The translations under genes and the position numbers were made by a program. Positions 34,478-47,665 of a stretch of DNA of 64,000 nt are shown here, piece after piece. Positions within the stretch are counted from its first letter, which is position 1, and the number at the start of each line of letters is the position of its first letter. The stretch is from Tetrapyrgos nigripes (taxonomy: Eukaryota > Basidiomycota > Agaricomycetes > Agaricales > Campanellaceae): positions 248,001 to 312,000 of the forward strand of contig JAACJM010000050.1 in assembly GCA_013368315.1 (NCBI GenBank), read 5' to 3'. The notes under the pieces were generated by a model. That model was not told the origin of the DNA. It ran no database searches and saw only the letters and a program-made list of their open reading frames with translations.

Positions 34478-34792
34478 CGTAGAAGGCCAGCAACCAGCGG
34501 CGGCTGAGCAATGTTGGGCGGAGACCTCGGTACGTGTACATGTGTCGTCATTTGATCTGAGTCTCGATTCTTGAGCGACATATCCGATGTTCCGTAGTCA
34601 TAGTATTTGACAAATATCCTGGATACACAATATCTACATATCTACACTTTTTGTACAAGGTACCAATGCTATAAACTGTTGAATGCATTATAAGTACATT
34701 TGGACAGTAGTAGAGCAGTTTTTTCCCGAACCCAAAAGAACCCAAAAAGGAGAGGAAAAAAGAAACCCCAAAACATTTTAAGACTGCAGAGC
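34478..34792. other. short intergenic spacer
   Basis: Between the start of the MDR gene and the stop of the JmjC gene, both on the minus strand. It should hold the MDR promoter and the JmjC 3' UTR. No other feature is visible. Confidence 0.55.
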
Positions 34793-37700
34793 CTACTTTC
34801 TCTTCTCTTCCTCATGGCAGCACGATAACCAGGCAAACCACATCATAGTCCGAAGCTGCAGCACATCTTCCTTCCATGCCTTGCCCTGGTTCTGCTCCCT
34901 AAACTCCTTTGTCAACTTTTCACACCTCACGATATTTTCCGGACTGACAAAGTCGATCGCAACTTTGATACAGTCTGAGAGGTTGCAGACCTGCACCAGC
35001 AAAAGACATCAGTGTCGGTCAACCAAGGAGCAATAAAGAGAACCCACCTGATGCGCGCATCCTGCCGGAATAAATATCGCCTCCCCAGGCCTCTGATAGA
35101 CCCTATAGCTCTTTACCCTTTCCTGCTCCCAAAGCTCTTTCCTCAACACTTCGTCCAGATACACCTGCTGACCATGAATTGGATCCATATACTGATTCGA
35201 CCCCGCATTCTGTCCAGCAAACCCACCCCCATTTTCCTTTGCCTTCCTCTTCAAAAATGCTCTGATCTTATCCGAATCCTCCGCTCTAAACAAATCCCAT
35301 GCAGCACATCCTTCATACCCTTCTTTCGTCCTCGCAGAAAAGGTCATGATGTTAACCGCATCCGCCATATCCATATGAAGTCTCGTACTCCCCATACTTC
35401 CAATATCACAACTACTCCCCATGGCGTTGTACATCTTGGGTCCTAAATCCGGCGCAATAGCATTCGTAGGGAAATGAGATGAAATATTCAACGTTCCATC
35501 TCTCCTCACATAATTGGGTACAGGGACCGCTTTGCTGAAATCTTCATACAACTCGGGGAAGGTTGTTTTGAAATCAGTTGAAGGAGGCCAATCCTTGAGT
35601 TTCCAGATTTCCTTGTTCTCGGCAACGGATGAATCGTGACGGCCAAACCAACTGAAAAATTCTCCAACGCTGACTTTTCGGTTCATGTTGGTTTGGCATT
35701 CGACGATAATGCAAGACTGGTCGCCGTGGGTTTGGATGAAGTATTCAGGTGTCCATTGGATACTGAATTTGCTTAGCAAGCCTTCGACGAGTAAGGGTTC
35801 GCCTTGGCGCCAGACGTTTTGGAAAACGTCATATTTTAATTCATGGTCTTTGAAACGACGAATGGGATGGAATGGAGTCGTGTCTGGCCGTCCATTGGGG
35901 TTGTTGTTTTCGTATATCTCGTGCTGGTCTTGATACTCGTGAGGATATGAGTGGTGGCCATTACTGTCGCCGTGGCGTATTCCCGTACCCATCGGTGGAT
36001 AAATCCTGGCAGGCGAGATCTGGGGCGGTAGGTGCTGTTGGTGACCATAGCCACCTGAAGCCTGTTTGTGGCTGTGGTTCCCAACCGGGAGAAGCACAGT
36101 CGTCTCTGTTGGGGTCCTGACCCCAGAACTACCAGAAGCAGAAGACGCCCCAGATCCTACCCCTTCCAACTCGGGCGTGCTACCTCCATCTCTGGAATCC
36201 TCCTCAGATATAATGTCCTTCATCATGCTGATCGCCTCTTCCAATTCTGCCAGACAAAATCTCGAGACAGGTGTAAACTCCGCCGCTCTATGTTCGTTCC
36301 GCTTGGTACACGTCAAAAAGAAAGGGCTGGAATGCGCGTGGCGATCTTTCAGCATCTTTTGACGTTGCATATCCTCTGGTGTAGCGTTGGGGATGTCTCC
36401 TGTTAGCTCTTTGAGCTGCTCGTAGCAGTCGGAACACGCTTCTCGCCCGCAGACCCGACACATCCAGCTGCTGCAGAAGAGCGATGTCATGCAAGTATCT
36501 ATGATATTGCGGGATCAACACCGGATGCAATGGACGCGGCAAACAACTTGCTTACCACAGGTGGCTCGAACATCACTCTCTCGCGGCCTATAGATGATTT
36601 CTGTGGCTTGAACATGTTTACGTTCATTCACAAGGACCGGTAATAAAGCTCTGGCAGTGACACTCTACGACAGGCTGATGAGCAAGAGATGCACTATCAC
36701 CGAAAATGGAATGAAACATACCTTGGTCCTTCTAATGTTCTCCATGGTAAGCGGGACATTCCAACTCGTAGGAAATTCCATCGACTTCTTCTCTGCCTTC
36801 TGATTGTTCACAAAGCTCACACCCACGATTCTGCTTTCGGCGTCTCGCAAGAAGAATCTGATGCCTTGGAATCGGCAGGTGTCACCTGCCCAACGACGGG
36901 TACAGGAGACACAGCGGGGGAATTCTTCCGCTTTGTATCGTGCAGCCATGCAGCGTCCAACTTGAAGTTCGGGTGTGAGTTTGGCAACGGGAACGCCACT
37001 ATTTGTTGAGACGATGTGCATTCGTTCTGAAGAATCACGGAGACTATGTTAAGAATTAGCTTAGACTATAATTGGAGACAACCCACCAGCTGCCTTTTCC
37101 TTTCCTTTACCAGAAGGAAGTTGAGCATATGGTAGCGTAGGCATGAACGTAGCTGGCAATAAGTAAGATGAGCAAATGAAGTTTAGTATAAATTGTTGAC
37201 CGCACCGTTTTGTGCGACAATCTGTGCGGTCTCGTTTCGTTTCTTCTGAGTGTAACCGCGTTTGGAATTGGTCGAGGCACTTGACGAACGGCCTAGTAGA
37301 ATAGATATTAGCGACAGCATAGTCAATTAAAACACAACCAACGCACTAGCCGTCTCATCAGCAGACTTCTTCCGCGACTTTTTGGGTTTGGGTTGAACCT
37401 CGGGATCCGTGGCAGGTGGCGTCATTCGTTTACGAGACTGAGAGGCGTAGTGAGACGTGGTCGCTGAGGATTCGTCGTCCTGCGGTTGATAGGTCGAGGA
37501 GGATGGAGTGGAGGTACTATAACCATTGTTGTTGACAACGTCATGAGAAGGATACTCGGGTCCCCAGTTTCGGTATTCTGGCTGAGAAGCTTGACGCTGC
37601 TGCTGTGACCGCTTCTCGACGACGCGCATCGAGGCACGCTCGCCCAATTGATGTTGACCATGATAAGCGTCCGAAGTCGAGGATGTGGAATGATCCCTAT

Positions 37701-38236
37701 ACATTGGTTCAGGGTTGTAGTTATCTAAAATGAAATGTCATTATGATGAAAAGGTCGATACTGGAGTAGACTGACTGGGAGGATACTGGCCAGAGACGGC
37801 TGGTGAAAAAAAAAAAAAGTGGTTAGCGGAAAGAGGCAGGAAACAAGAGACCGCGACACGCACCTCCGTTAAACATGTGTTGTTGATTCCAATCTCCCAT
37901 CATATATCCAGTGTTCGTCGCCTGGTTGCTCGTCGCCTGCTGCCCATATACCCCATTCACCACGTTCATCGGCGATGTCTGCAGACTCCTTTTATCCCAA
38001 TTCACTGGTGCCAAGTTGTAAGACGAAGAGCCTTGGTATTGCCCCGGATAAAGCTGATCACCATGGTTCTGCTGAGCTCGATGACCATGATTTGCTACAC
38101 TCGCTCCATGGTGAACCTGGCCCGGATTCTGGCTATGATGGCCTCGGTGCAATGACAATGACTGGTTTTGAGGATTGAGAAGCTGATGGATGTCGGTCAC
38201 CTTCCTCTGACGATCTGCAATGATTGCTGCTTCCAT
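34793..38236 (-). CDS. JmjC-domain protein, KDM3/JHDM2-like histone demethylase
   Basis: ATG at 38234-38236 (MEAAIIADRQRKVTDIHQLL). The first exons encode a Gln/His/Ser-rich disordered region with a basic KPKKSRKKSADE stretch. Cysteine-rich zinc-finger-like segments come next (RCVSCTRRWAGDTCRFQGI near 36900 and WMCRVCGREACSDCYEQLKEL near 36450), as in KDM3-type enzymes. The JmjC domain is encoded from about 35830 to 34800. It starts LLVEGLLSKFSIQWTPEYF, has the Fe(II) pair HMD in TRLHMDMADAVNIMTFSAR, and continues with YRVYQRPGEAIFIPAGCAHQ whose His is the third iron ligand. An intron splits this last motif near 35002, and the final exon (VCNLSDCIKVAIDFVSPENI) ends at 34793. KDM3 enzymes remove methyl groups from H3K9; the substrate here is inferred. 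About ten exons. Confidence 0.8.
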
Positions 38237-38931
38237 CGTAAAGGGACTTGGACTGGCCGATGGAGAGCACGACGAGAAAGTAAAGCGCGATGGTAGTACA
38301 AAGGAAGGATCAAGGCATGCAGTGCCACACACTAACCGTGCAAATCCACACGCATTCTGCGGATACAAGCCGGCAACTCATTCTCTGACAGATCGGCTTT
38401 ACATACTCCTCGCCTCATCTGTAAGGCGTGTCGTCTGCCTTCCCAATCCCCTGATACATAAGCTTCCGCCTCGTGTACTCTTATTGCTCCCGCTAGGCTT
38501 AGAGGTAAAAACTCAGTGTCTTCCGTAGAGTGCAGTACGTCAGTCAATAATCGAAAACAGATACGTGATATACCAACAAGATCCAGAGAGTACGAAGTAG
38601 GGTAAAAAATTGACGCTGATCACCTGAAATAGATACATGAAAACAACCAGAATGTAACCAAACCTCACCGGCCACCCTCGTGTATGAGTAAAACGTGTAT
38701 GCGAATGTGAAGAAGAAATTGGCAGTGGTACATTGTAAAGATTGATGCATGCAACAGATAGAGTGGACAGTGAAAGAAGAAACAACCAAATGCAGAAAAG
38801 AAAAGAATACAAGAAACGTGAAAGGGTACGAAAAGAAATCAAAACAGGGCATGATGAACACTCCGGGCGACCAGGATGGCCAGTGCATACCACCAAAGCA
38901 AAAGGTACAATCCCAAGGTCGCCCCGTACCG
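38237..38931. other. JmjC gene upstream region and SSK1 3' flank
   Basis: About 700 bp between the JmjC start and the SSK1 stop, both on the minus strand. Short frames on both strands have no recognisable content. Confidence 0.55.
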
Positions 38932-41900
38932 TCATGTGACAGGTTCCTCTGTGGGTGCTGCTACCGCTTCAGTTTCGGGCCAATCTAAAGACTCGTTTTC
39001 CTTTTCCACTTTGACATCGGCGGAGCTCTTGCCGACGCCATTCTCCATCACGGTAGGTAAGATCGCTGTCGTCGGAATCGAGTATTAGTACCGGAATGAG
39101 ACAAAAGAATAGCTGCAGTGCACTCATACGTGATCGAGTTGGCGTTTCCGTTTTACTAGAGTCTTCTAGTGTCACCATTGCAGCTCCAGCCGATTTTATT
39201 GCTGCTACTTCCGATAGATCACCTTGGCAGAGCATTCAGTCATGAGTGGTGAAAAAAAGTTAAGACTACGCACCGTTCACTGAAGCACTAGCATCAGCAC
39301 TTTGCTGCGTTCCCGAACTGGATAGAGAGGGTGACGCTATTCCCATATGATTCCAAAAAGTCGTCGCCGCAGAAGGCTGTCCAGGACTCCAGAAAGCAGA
39401 ACTAGTCGCACTGGCAGGTAGCGTCTTTCCACTGGGTATACCAGGACTGTTACTCGGTCCTGCAACAGCGTTACCCGGCGCAGAAGGTGTCGTCACAGGA
39501 GTCCTAGTCGAAGGTGAAGGCGGAGTCTTCCTACCCTTCGGCACATGCAGCTTTTCAGCGACATCCCTCGCTCGGTCCGACTGCTTCCTCGATACATCCG
39601 TCAACGGATCAGCGTACATCTGTAAAGCTTTGATAGAACCCCATTCGATAAGCTTGTTTTGCAGCCATTGTAATGACACAGGCTTTGTTAGGAAATCGTT
39701 ACACCCCGCACCAAGGGCAGCTATTCGGTCACTCTCAAAAGATGATGCCGTCAAGGCGACGATAATGACTGAGGAGCGGTATGGGCTTGCAATCCTGGTT
39801 TCAGAAGATGTTTCTGAAGGTGTCGAGGCAAGCGTTTGCCTCTCTCCAGCGGGTGTCTGCACATACCCTGCTTTTGCTTGTTCTATTTGTCGTATGGCCC
39901 GCGTGGCTGCAATGCCGTCCATGACTGGCATTTGAATGTCCATCTATGAGCAGGCATAATCAGTCAGTTCCGTGGTCCAGAAGATAATAGACTTTTAATG
40001 GCAACTCACAAGAATGAGATGGAATTCGCCGGACTGCCACTTCTCGACTGCCTCCTTCCCGTTCGAAGCAATATCATGTTTTATCTTCCTCTTCTTCATG
40101 AAAGTACCCAGTATAGTGCGATTAATTGGATTATCTGTCGTTGCAAAGAAGCCATTAATTAATTTTCATTATGAAAACTTAACCTTAAAGCAAAAAAAAA
40201 AAAAGGCTCACCGTCGACAATCAGCACGCTAATCGGAGGAACAAAGTCACCCTCTGCGGCCTTCGCCTTCGCCATCTTGTTGGTCGGAGTTGCAGATGAG
40301 GACTTATTGCTGTCTTGTGTCGATCTTCGGACAACAGCGGCACGAGCCACTGGAGAAGTATATTCAGAACCAGGTGAACCAGGCTGCGGTACAGTCGGTG
40401 AAGTAACTCTGGGAGCCGATTCCGCAGAAGATCTTCGAGAGGCAGAAAGCGAACCAGATCTAGTTCCAGGATCGGAGCGATGTGCAAACGAAACTCTGGA
40501 GTTTGATCTCGAACTGGATGCTGGATTCCACATCAATGGAGGTCGAGTCGCGTCATTGGTAGCTAGGTGGACCATTTGAGTAGCTTGGTCGATACTGTCG
40601 GGAGTTGGAACAGGTGGTAGACTGGGTTTTCGAGGAGCGATTCCAAGGATGTTCTCGATGCTCTCCCTTGCCACAGGATCTCCTCGTGGTTTGGGATGGA
40701 AGAATATGCCTTGTGGACCATCTGCATTCTGAATCAAAAATCCAGAAGAAGGCGAGGAGCCCAGCGATTGGAAGTACTCCCCCGCGTCTGATTGACTGAG
40801 AGGAGAAGGGGGAAGTTGAAAGTTCAAGGGTGGTTCTCTTTCTAATATTTCTGGAAGGGAATGATCAGAACCAGAACGGGAAGTAGAGGGTCGGTGATGC
40901 GTAACAGAGGGTGTGCGCGGACTGGAATGTGGTGGTGTACTGGTGTTGTTGAAATAGTTACCACCATTCACAAAACTAGGGGTCATCGGGGAAGTGGCAA
41001 GTGGTGCAAAGAACGGGTCAACCATTGGCTTTGTGGTTGCAGTGTGTAATGCCGTCAAGAACCGTCTTGGGCCGGCGGGCTTCGGTATTATCATGATTTC
41101 TGGCAGCGGTCCACGACAAGATCCCAGTACAGACTGAACCAAATCTTTCACAATTTTGAAGTTGGAAAGGCTTGTAAAGTGAAGGATGACCGCGGGATTG
41201 TGCGACCCTGGAGAAGATATGACAGATTGTAAGCGAGCGACCTGTGGTGAGGACCGGGGACGATGATTCATGGCTAGAGAAGGTCTTTTCCTGGGGAATG
41301 AGTTCTCAGAGCGTATGTTCTCCATGCGTTCTCGAAGGACAGCTACGTCATCGTCGATGAAAATAAAAGATGGTGGTTGGGCCTTGGGTTGCCGGGGTTC
41401 CGCTTTTGCAGGTATTCCCGTTGGAGTGTAACCCTCAATATTCGAAGTAGAAGGACTAGGTGGTAACTCGGCAGGGTTCTCCACTCCATCTGATACATGA
41501 CTAACGTCCAATCCCCAAGCTGTCAGATAACTCGTCAGATGGTGTGCAAAGGGTCCCCTGGCATTCGCATATAAGGTGACCTTCTTCCCTTTCAGGCTCT
41601 CGACAAAGGCTGCCAGTTGCTCAAGAGATGGTTCTCGAGCAATCTCAGGTCTGGGTTCAGAGCTGGTGACGGTTAAAGGAGTCCCCGTTGGAGTAGTACC
41701 AGCATCTAATGTGAGCTGCAGCTGGCATGCATGACCCACTTCTGGACTCGAGGGTTTGTCGTGATACGATGCTCCAACCTTCCGCAATAGACGCTGCGAC
41801 ATGGAGCCAATGACGAACGGTGAACGAGTAGTCGCATGATTTGTCGCGGCCTCGTTAGGTTTCGATGCAAACTTATGCAAAATCTCGATGGTGATTTGCA

Positions 41901-43392
41901 AGGGTCCTTCCAGCTCCCTGAGCGTATCTTCCTCTGCTTGGGTAACCATGGAGTTTTGCCGGTGCTTGATAGGCCCAAGAAAGAGCCCAATCTCAATCGT
42001 ATCCCCTCGCTGCGCTATTGCGAGGATCTGACGAAGAAGCTGAATATGATTGTCAGAAAAAGCATTGGAATGATATGATAAACCACGCACATGCACCAAC
42101 AAATATGACAGACCCGACTCATCGCCCTTCACCCACACATGCTTCAACCCGACGTCTCCATGAAATGGAACCAGTTCCACCCCAACCTGAGCTGCTGCAC
42201 CACTCACAGCATCCCCTACACTTTGCACAAGCTCCCCAATATCAAAGTTGCTCCACCGCGTCGACAAAGGCTTATCTCCCCCAACACTATCTGACGGATT
42301 GGGGCAAAACACACCCATATTCGCGGCTATATAGTTGAAATGCTTCATGGTCGTAAGCATGGCTGACATGGAGGATGTGGGCACCGCAAGAGAGCAGGCG
42401 GTCAAGGATTCCTTGGCTGACTCAAGGACTTGTGAGGGGGATATTTGAAGCATCATCTGTATCAGCATTTGAGCGCAGTCTGCAACTTCCATAGAGAGAT
42501 CTGAAAGCTGAGAGGACTCTGAGTTCGGGGGATCGAAATAAGGCTTTGACGACGCCTTGTGTGGATGTTGTAAATAGCCAAGTTGTGACGGGAGGGGTAG
42601 GGAAAATGCACGAGAGAATCTCGGCTGGGATGGAATGGAGGAATCGGGGATGGCTGGCCTCAGGCGGGTTATCTGGGGCGAATGGTGGGTATCGAATTTG
42701 TCGTCTCCTTCCCTTTCATCGTCAGATTCGTCTCCTGAAGTGTCCGTTTCGCCAGAGTCCGAACTGAGGCTCGTAGTGGTCTTATTAGTGGGTGATCTGC
42801 TAAAATCTCCCTGTGTGGTAAACTTCCTGCTCGGCGACGATACATTCGACGCAAATTGGTCCGGTAGAAGAAGGTCTCCATTGCTGGTCGTACCCGGCAT
42901 GCTTGACGCTGACGGTGTTGTGTTAGTGCTACTGAGGAGTGCCAACCCCCCGACAATTTCCCACAAAGACGAGCCTTGGACTCCTCTTGAATAAACAAGA
43001 GAAGAAGGGGGTTTCAGAGACAGAGAGCGAAGTAGTGGAAGGAGGGTGAGGTAAGGGACGTGCTTAGCAGGCGCAGCAATCTCAAACAAACAACCGCCTA
43101 AAGGCTCAAAAATTTGATTCACTACAGGTAAAATTAATGCACCATGTAAGACGAGCATTACTACCTCATGTCTGAGGCTACAAATAGTTTTTACGTTCAA
43201 TAAATCCAAAATGACCGCCCAGACTCGAGAAAAACGCTTCTGCTCAATACGATAACTCAACATCCCCCTAACGGCGATCATCAGTGCTTTGTCGTAAGGA
43301 CACAGGACTCTGGGTACATACCTCAGCAACCAGATCCATATCGTGATAGCTAACTCGTCTTCCAGCCGCAGCTCGTGGATCTTCTTTGGCAT
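38932..43392 (-). CDS. SSK1: response regulator of the HOG stress pathway (Ssk1)
   Basis: A long first exon (43392-40212) is followed by exons 40134-40010, 39943-39274, about 39222 to 39120, and a last exon ending at TGA 38932-38934 (tail VEKENESLDWPETEAVAA). The receiver domain is assembled over the first three exons. It has the acidic pocket SVLIVD then DNPINRTILGTFMKKRKIKH, the phosphoacceptor Asp in LILMDIQMPVMDG (about residue 1104), the Thr in IIVALTASS and the Lys in FLTKPVSLQWL. A Ser/Thr-rich insertion in the receiver is typical of fungal Ssk1. The phosphorelay Sln1-Ypd1-Ssk1 controls the MAPKKK of the HOG pathway. The N-terminal 1000 residues are mostly disordered. The chosen start (MPKKIHELRLEDELAITIWI) overlaps the ARS2 3' coding end; a downstream Met is possible. 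Confidence 0.85.
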
Positions 43393-46300
43393 CTGGTGGA
43401 GGAGGAGGCGGCGGACCACCAGACTGACCACCTCGCCCCTTACGCTGATTACCATTATTACCCGAGCTCAACGCAGAGTCCAAGGCGGCCGGTGTTGGCT
43501 TTGGTGGTAGTCCCGCATTCGCTGGAATATCAGCATACCCGCTGATGCGATCACTCAGACGTCTAGTAATACCACCCTCGTCTCGTCTCCCTGAGCCAGA
43601 GTACGACGGATCGAAATGAAGTGGCTTGGAAGGATAGAGATCACCACCCCAAAATCCGTTCCCAGGTGGCGGGGGTAGTGCGTAACCTGTAAGTGAATAT
43701 GCTGGATGATATTGGGTGTGTCGATTTGAGTAGTCATTTCCAGCAACCTGTATGCCGAATGCTTGGGGGGGTGCCTGTTGACTATTGCCTGTGGCCGGAG
43801 GAGGATGGGCAAAAGGCTGTATCCTGTGGGGATCCAGAGCGAAATTGTTGAAGTATGGTATCTATCAATCAATGGTGGTTAGCTAAAACAAGAGTAATGA
43901 AATAGCGAGGTTTACTTCATCCAACGCCTTGACCAGCTCTGAGTGCTTGTTTGCAATGTGCTTCTCGACGAACGAGGTTGCCTTGAACAACTTTTGACAA
44001 GTCCTACATCTAAACTTTCCCTCATCTTCCTGTTTAATGTGGGGTTCAACAACCTTGGAGAGTTCGCTATTATCGAGGTAAGCCGGGTCAAAAAGATGTC
44101 CTGCCGTCACTCACTCATCGGGATTCTTGCCTCCATAGTCTCGCGGGTCAACATCGTCACGACTAATCAGCAGAGCAATCTTCGAGTCTAGCCATTCCAA
44201 CCAGCGATCATCTGAAGTAGCAACGAATGAGCAGACTGGATATTACGACATTATAAATCCTTACCACCACGGTCCGGGCGCCTATTATCCTTCTTAACTT
44301 CCCTCTCCCTGTCAGGCACCTTCTCCTCCTGTTCATCCTCGGCGACTTTCTTTTCTCTCTCACTTTCCCCTGACTTCTCATCCGACGAAATATTGGGTAA
44401 CGGTTTCCTCACATGTTTCACGCACTTGCGCTGCAATTCTTCAAGATGATCGGTAACGACTGAGCAATAATAGCAAGCGTGAAAAGCAGCCCGCAGGTAA
44501 GCAATGTACAGGTCCAAAGCAACTTCGGTCTAGTTTTCGTTCAGTGTCAGCTTCAATTCCGGGTAGTACATGCAAGACACACGGACGACGAACCTTTTTA
44601 ATCTCATAGGCCGTCTCATCACTAAGATCGACCAGACCTTGGTCGCGCATGTCTGCCATGACTTTCTCAACTCTACGATCAACAGCATCGCTTCCCCTCT
44701 CAGGCGGTTCTTCTTCATCTCCGTCCTCGCTGTCTTGATTTTCTTCCATGGGAGCGTCCTCGCCCTCGCCCTCGCCCTCGCCCTCGGGCTTTGCCTCCAA
44801 AGTTTCCAGTCTGGTCCTACGCAGCTTGGCAGCCTCGTCTTCGAGTAAGCTGGCCAGAACCTTGGCATTGGCGAGGTCCTTCTCCATTCGCTCAGGCTTG
44901 CTAGCAACTTCTGGGGCGTAGCGAATCTTGTTGACGAAGGGTTTGGTGTTGTGCGAGACGTGCAGCTTGAAGCCTTCGATCTAGGTTAAGTGTCAGCAAA
45001 GAAGAAAAAATCACAGCGATAGCAGTGGTGTACCTTTCTCTCCTGCAGCTCTGTCATGACCGAAGACATGTCAGCATCGTCTGTGAATCGGATCCAACCT
45101 GCACGATAGTAGTTCCTTTTCTGAAGAGGATCACCAAGTGCAAGGTATGTGAAGCCCGGGATGGTTTTGATGGACTATCGACAATGTCATTGGTACAAAT
45201 AAGAATGACATATTGATAAACGCTCACCTCCTCCAGCCTTATCCGTCCAATATCAGGGGGAATTGTGCGTATCATAACCTGGTTGCCCTCCGGCGCCACA
45301 GCAATCTCTTCTCCTCTGTTTGCACGTTTACTATCACCTCCAGCCTTCCCATTAGCGTCACCACGGTTATCGTTGTCCACAGTATCATCCTCTGCGTCCA
45401 TGTTAAACTGCATGTCATCATCAACAGCAGCTTTGGGCTCATCAACCCCATTGTTTGCCTCAGAGGTAGAAGTCTCGCCGTTAGCGATATTCTCCTTGAC
45501 TGGAGAAGTGGGCTCGATTTCAGGCTCATTCAAGTCCGGATCAAACTTGCCCGACTCTAGATCGTGCAAAAAGGTGCTGAGCCGACTTCTCCATCCTTCC
45601 TTTCTCACCCGAGCGCGCAGTCTCGAGAACTCTGGTGCAGGATTATACTTTTCCCAAAACCATGGAGACTTCTTGTGATGGTCAAACATGGTTTGCAGCT
45701 ACAGTACAGATATTCAGTTTTAAAGAAAGAGTTGAACAACAAAGACATTGAAAACAACAGAATGCCCATCAAAACGGTAACGAAATGTGATAACTTGACA
45801 CAGCGACGAAAAACCAGTACTGACCTGTGCAGCAGCAAATTCCTTTTTGTACTTTTCCCATCTGCTCTTGATGCCGTTGCGAGGTTTGGTACCGTCATTT
45901 GCTTCGTGTTCAGCGGCCTTGTCAGCGTTGTCTTCATCTTGAGCTTGCTGTGGAAAGAAGTAGCGAAACCATTCGGCATATTGCTTCAGTGAAGCCGGAT
46001 AATCGAACGTGTGAGGATCCGGCGGCGCCCGTCGACCAGGAGGTCCTCGCCTTGTTGGCGAATATCCATATCCACGAGAATGAGTATCTGAAGAGAGCTG
46101 GTCAGAATGCTTGCTTCAATGACAGAATTAGAGGCGTTTGGCAAACCATAGTCGTCACTGTAACGAGGACGTGGCTCGTAACGATCCCTGTCATAAGGTG
46201 ATGGCGATCTCCGTCGTTTTCTGCCGGCTGTCATACATTGTCAAAAACCGTCCTGTAGGTATAGACAGGACACGTACTTTCATCCGTAGGGCTCCGGCTT

Positions 46301-46482
46301 CGCCCACGACGCCCATATTCATAACCTCTGTCGTAACCTGGCCAATTGCGATCCCGATCATAATCCCAGTCACGATACGTATCCGAAGGGTAGGACGAGT
46401 CTCTTGGAAGGTAAGAGCCTCTTGGAGACCGAGAACGAGAACGACGAGGTGGGGGAGGGTAGGAAGAAGACCAAGACGACAT
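43244..46482 (-). CDS. ARS2: ARS2/SERRATE-type RNA effector protein
   Basis: ATG at 46480-46482 opens an RS/Arg-Tyr-rich N-terminus (MSSWSSSYPPPPRRSRSRSP). The conserved helical region follows (PHTFDYPASLKQYAEWFRYF, FDHHKKSPWFWEKYNPAPEF). An RRM-like part is next (IKTIPGFTYLALGDPLQKRN, AGWIRFTDDADM). The acidic EGEGEGEGED tract lies near 44760-44785. After it come the LDLYIAYLRAAFHACYYC block, the single C2H2 zinc finger FRCRTCQKLFKATSFVEKHI (about 44000) and a Pro-rich tail. The last exon, after an intron at 43321-43268, ends GDVELSY and completes the motif SYHDMDLVAEGDVELSY. This corresponds to the acidic C-terminus of animal ARS2, which binds effector proteins. ARS2 links the nuclear cap-binding complex to RNA processing and decay. 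About ten exons. Confidence 0.85.
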
Positions 46483-47412
46483 CTTTAAAAGAGAAAAGAA
46501 CTGAGAGGTAAAGAGAAGATGACAAGAGAATGGCTGATCAGAGCCTGAGACGTAGAGAGGTCGAGCATAGTGAAGCACAGACCTCTGGGGATCACAGAAA
46601 GCGCGGCCGTTGGCGACGACGACGAGCTCAACGATACCTTCGATACGCTGTTTGTGATGAAGGTTCTTCCGCTCCAGACTCTCTGACACGCTAACTTTTC
46701 AAACTCCGATTTAGGCAATTTGAAGATCAGCTGTTTCCCATCGGCTCGACCAGGAATACCAACTCAAGCACTTTGGAGGTGCAGTATCATATCCGCTGGA
46801 TGTCCCTCCTTTGTGGTTCCTGCAAGTCTTTGACTTCTGTCACGACGATGAGTAGCAAGTATCCGCAGCCCTTTTTTTCCCTCCGCCCACTGTGATTGTA
46901 CATTTCGGTCTCTTTTGCATGTGTCCTAACATCACTGATTGATGTCGCCATTGAATTCGCGAACCCATACCAGCATTGTTTCCCTAGACGTGCTCAAATC
47001 AGCTCATCCTCAAAGGTGATCGATGATGCCCGTACTAATAGTGTCCACGCACCCATCGTCTGCGGCACCTATCTGCTCCAGGTTCTCCAGGTTCTACCCC
47101 GGCAACCTCTCTCCCTGAAGCGGTGGAATGGATCTGAAGTCTTTTTACCCGTACATCACCCTGCCATCAACTGCACGGAATCAAGACCCACATCTTCGAT
47201 GATCTCTCGAAATGTCTTTTGATCTCAGTGACGGTGTCTTTTATTGCTGGAATTATTGTGGCTTGAGAAATTTTTTACTCGGAAAGTGCTTGGCTCGGTT
47301 GGTAACTATACTCTAGACATATCTTGTTGTCGTTTGCTGTCCTCGCTCCCTTATCCCACGTATACTCTACTGTAGGTCGCAGCTGTAATCATCGTAATTC
47401 TATGAATCACAG
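46483..47412. other. ARS2 upstream region and unassigned sequence
   Basis: The first part is the ARS2 promoter side. The rest carries short plus-strand frames (for example 46896-47222) that may be exons of the gene whose end lies at 47413-47665, but no start or splice chain could be established. Confidence 0.4.
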
Positions 47413-47665
47413 CGGCACCTCCAGTTGACCCAGCTGATACACAGATAACCCACGGGTTGGTGGTCTTCGGAGCCGAGACACCAGCCTACGACTTGGCTAC
47501 AACCATACTCGTAAGTACGATTTTCTCTTTCAGGCTACACTCAGCCTTGAGGAGAAACCTGTTACAATTGCCGGATCTACGGTTCAAGATGTAACGGCCA
47601 TCGCTCTTGTCTACGGTGCCTCAGCTTGGGATGGGCAGAACGATGCCTGGACTCGGACAACTTAA
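47413..47665 (+). CDS. two 3' exons of an unrecognised protein
   Basis: After an ATCACAG acceptor, the frame APPVDPADTQITHGLVVFGA continues to a GTAAGT donor near 47512. It resumes after a TTTCAG acceptor near 47535 and runs (PVTIAGSTVQDVTAIALVYG) to TAA 47663-47665. Phase is consistent and the peptide is not low complexity, so this is probably a genuine C-terminus. The upstream exons were not identified, so the gene may be truncated. Confidence 0.35.

Noticed and set aside
43268..43483. 71-codon frame as a separate gene or SSK1 exon
   Set aside because: Its SYHDMDLVAE end and the following splice to GDVELSY fit the ARS2 C-terminus much better.
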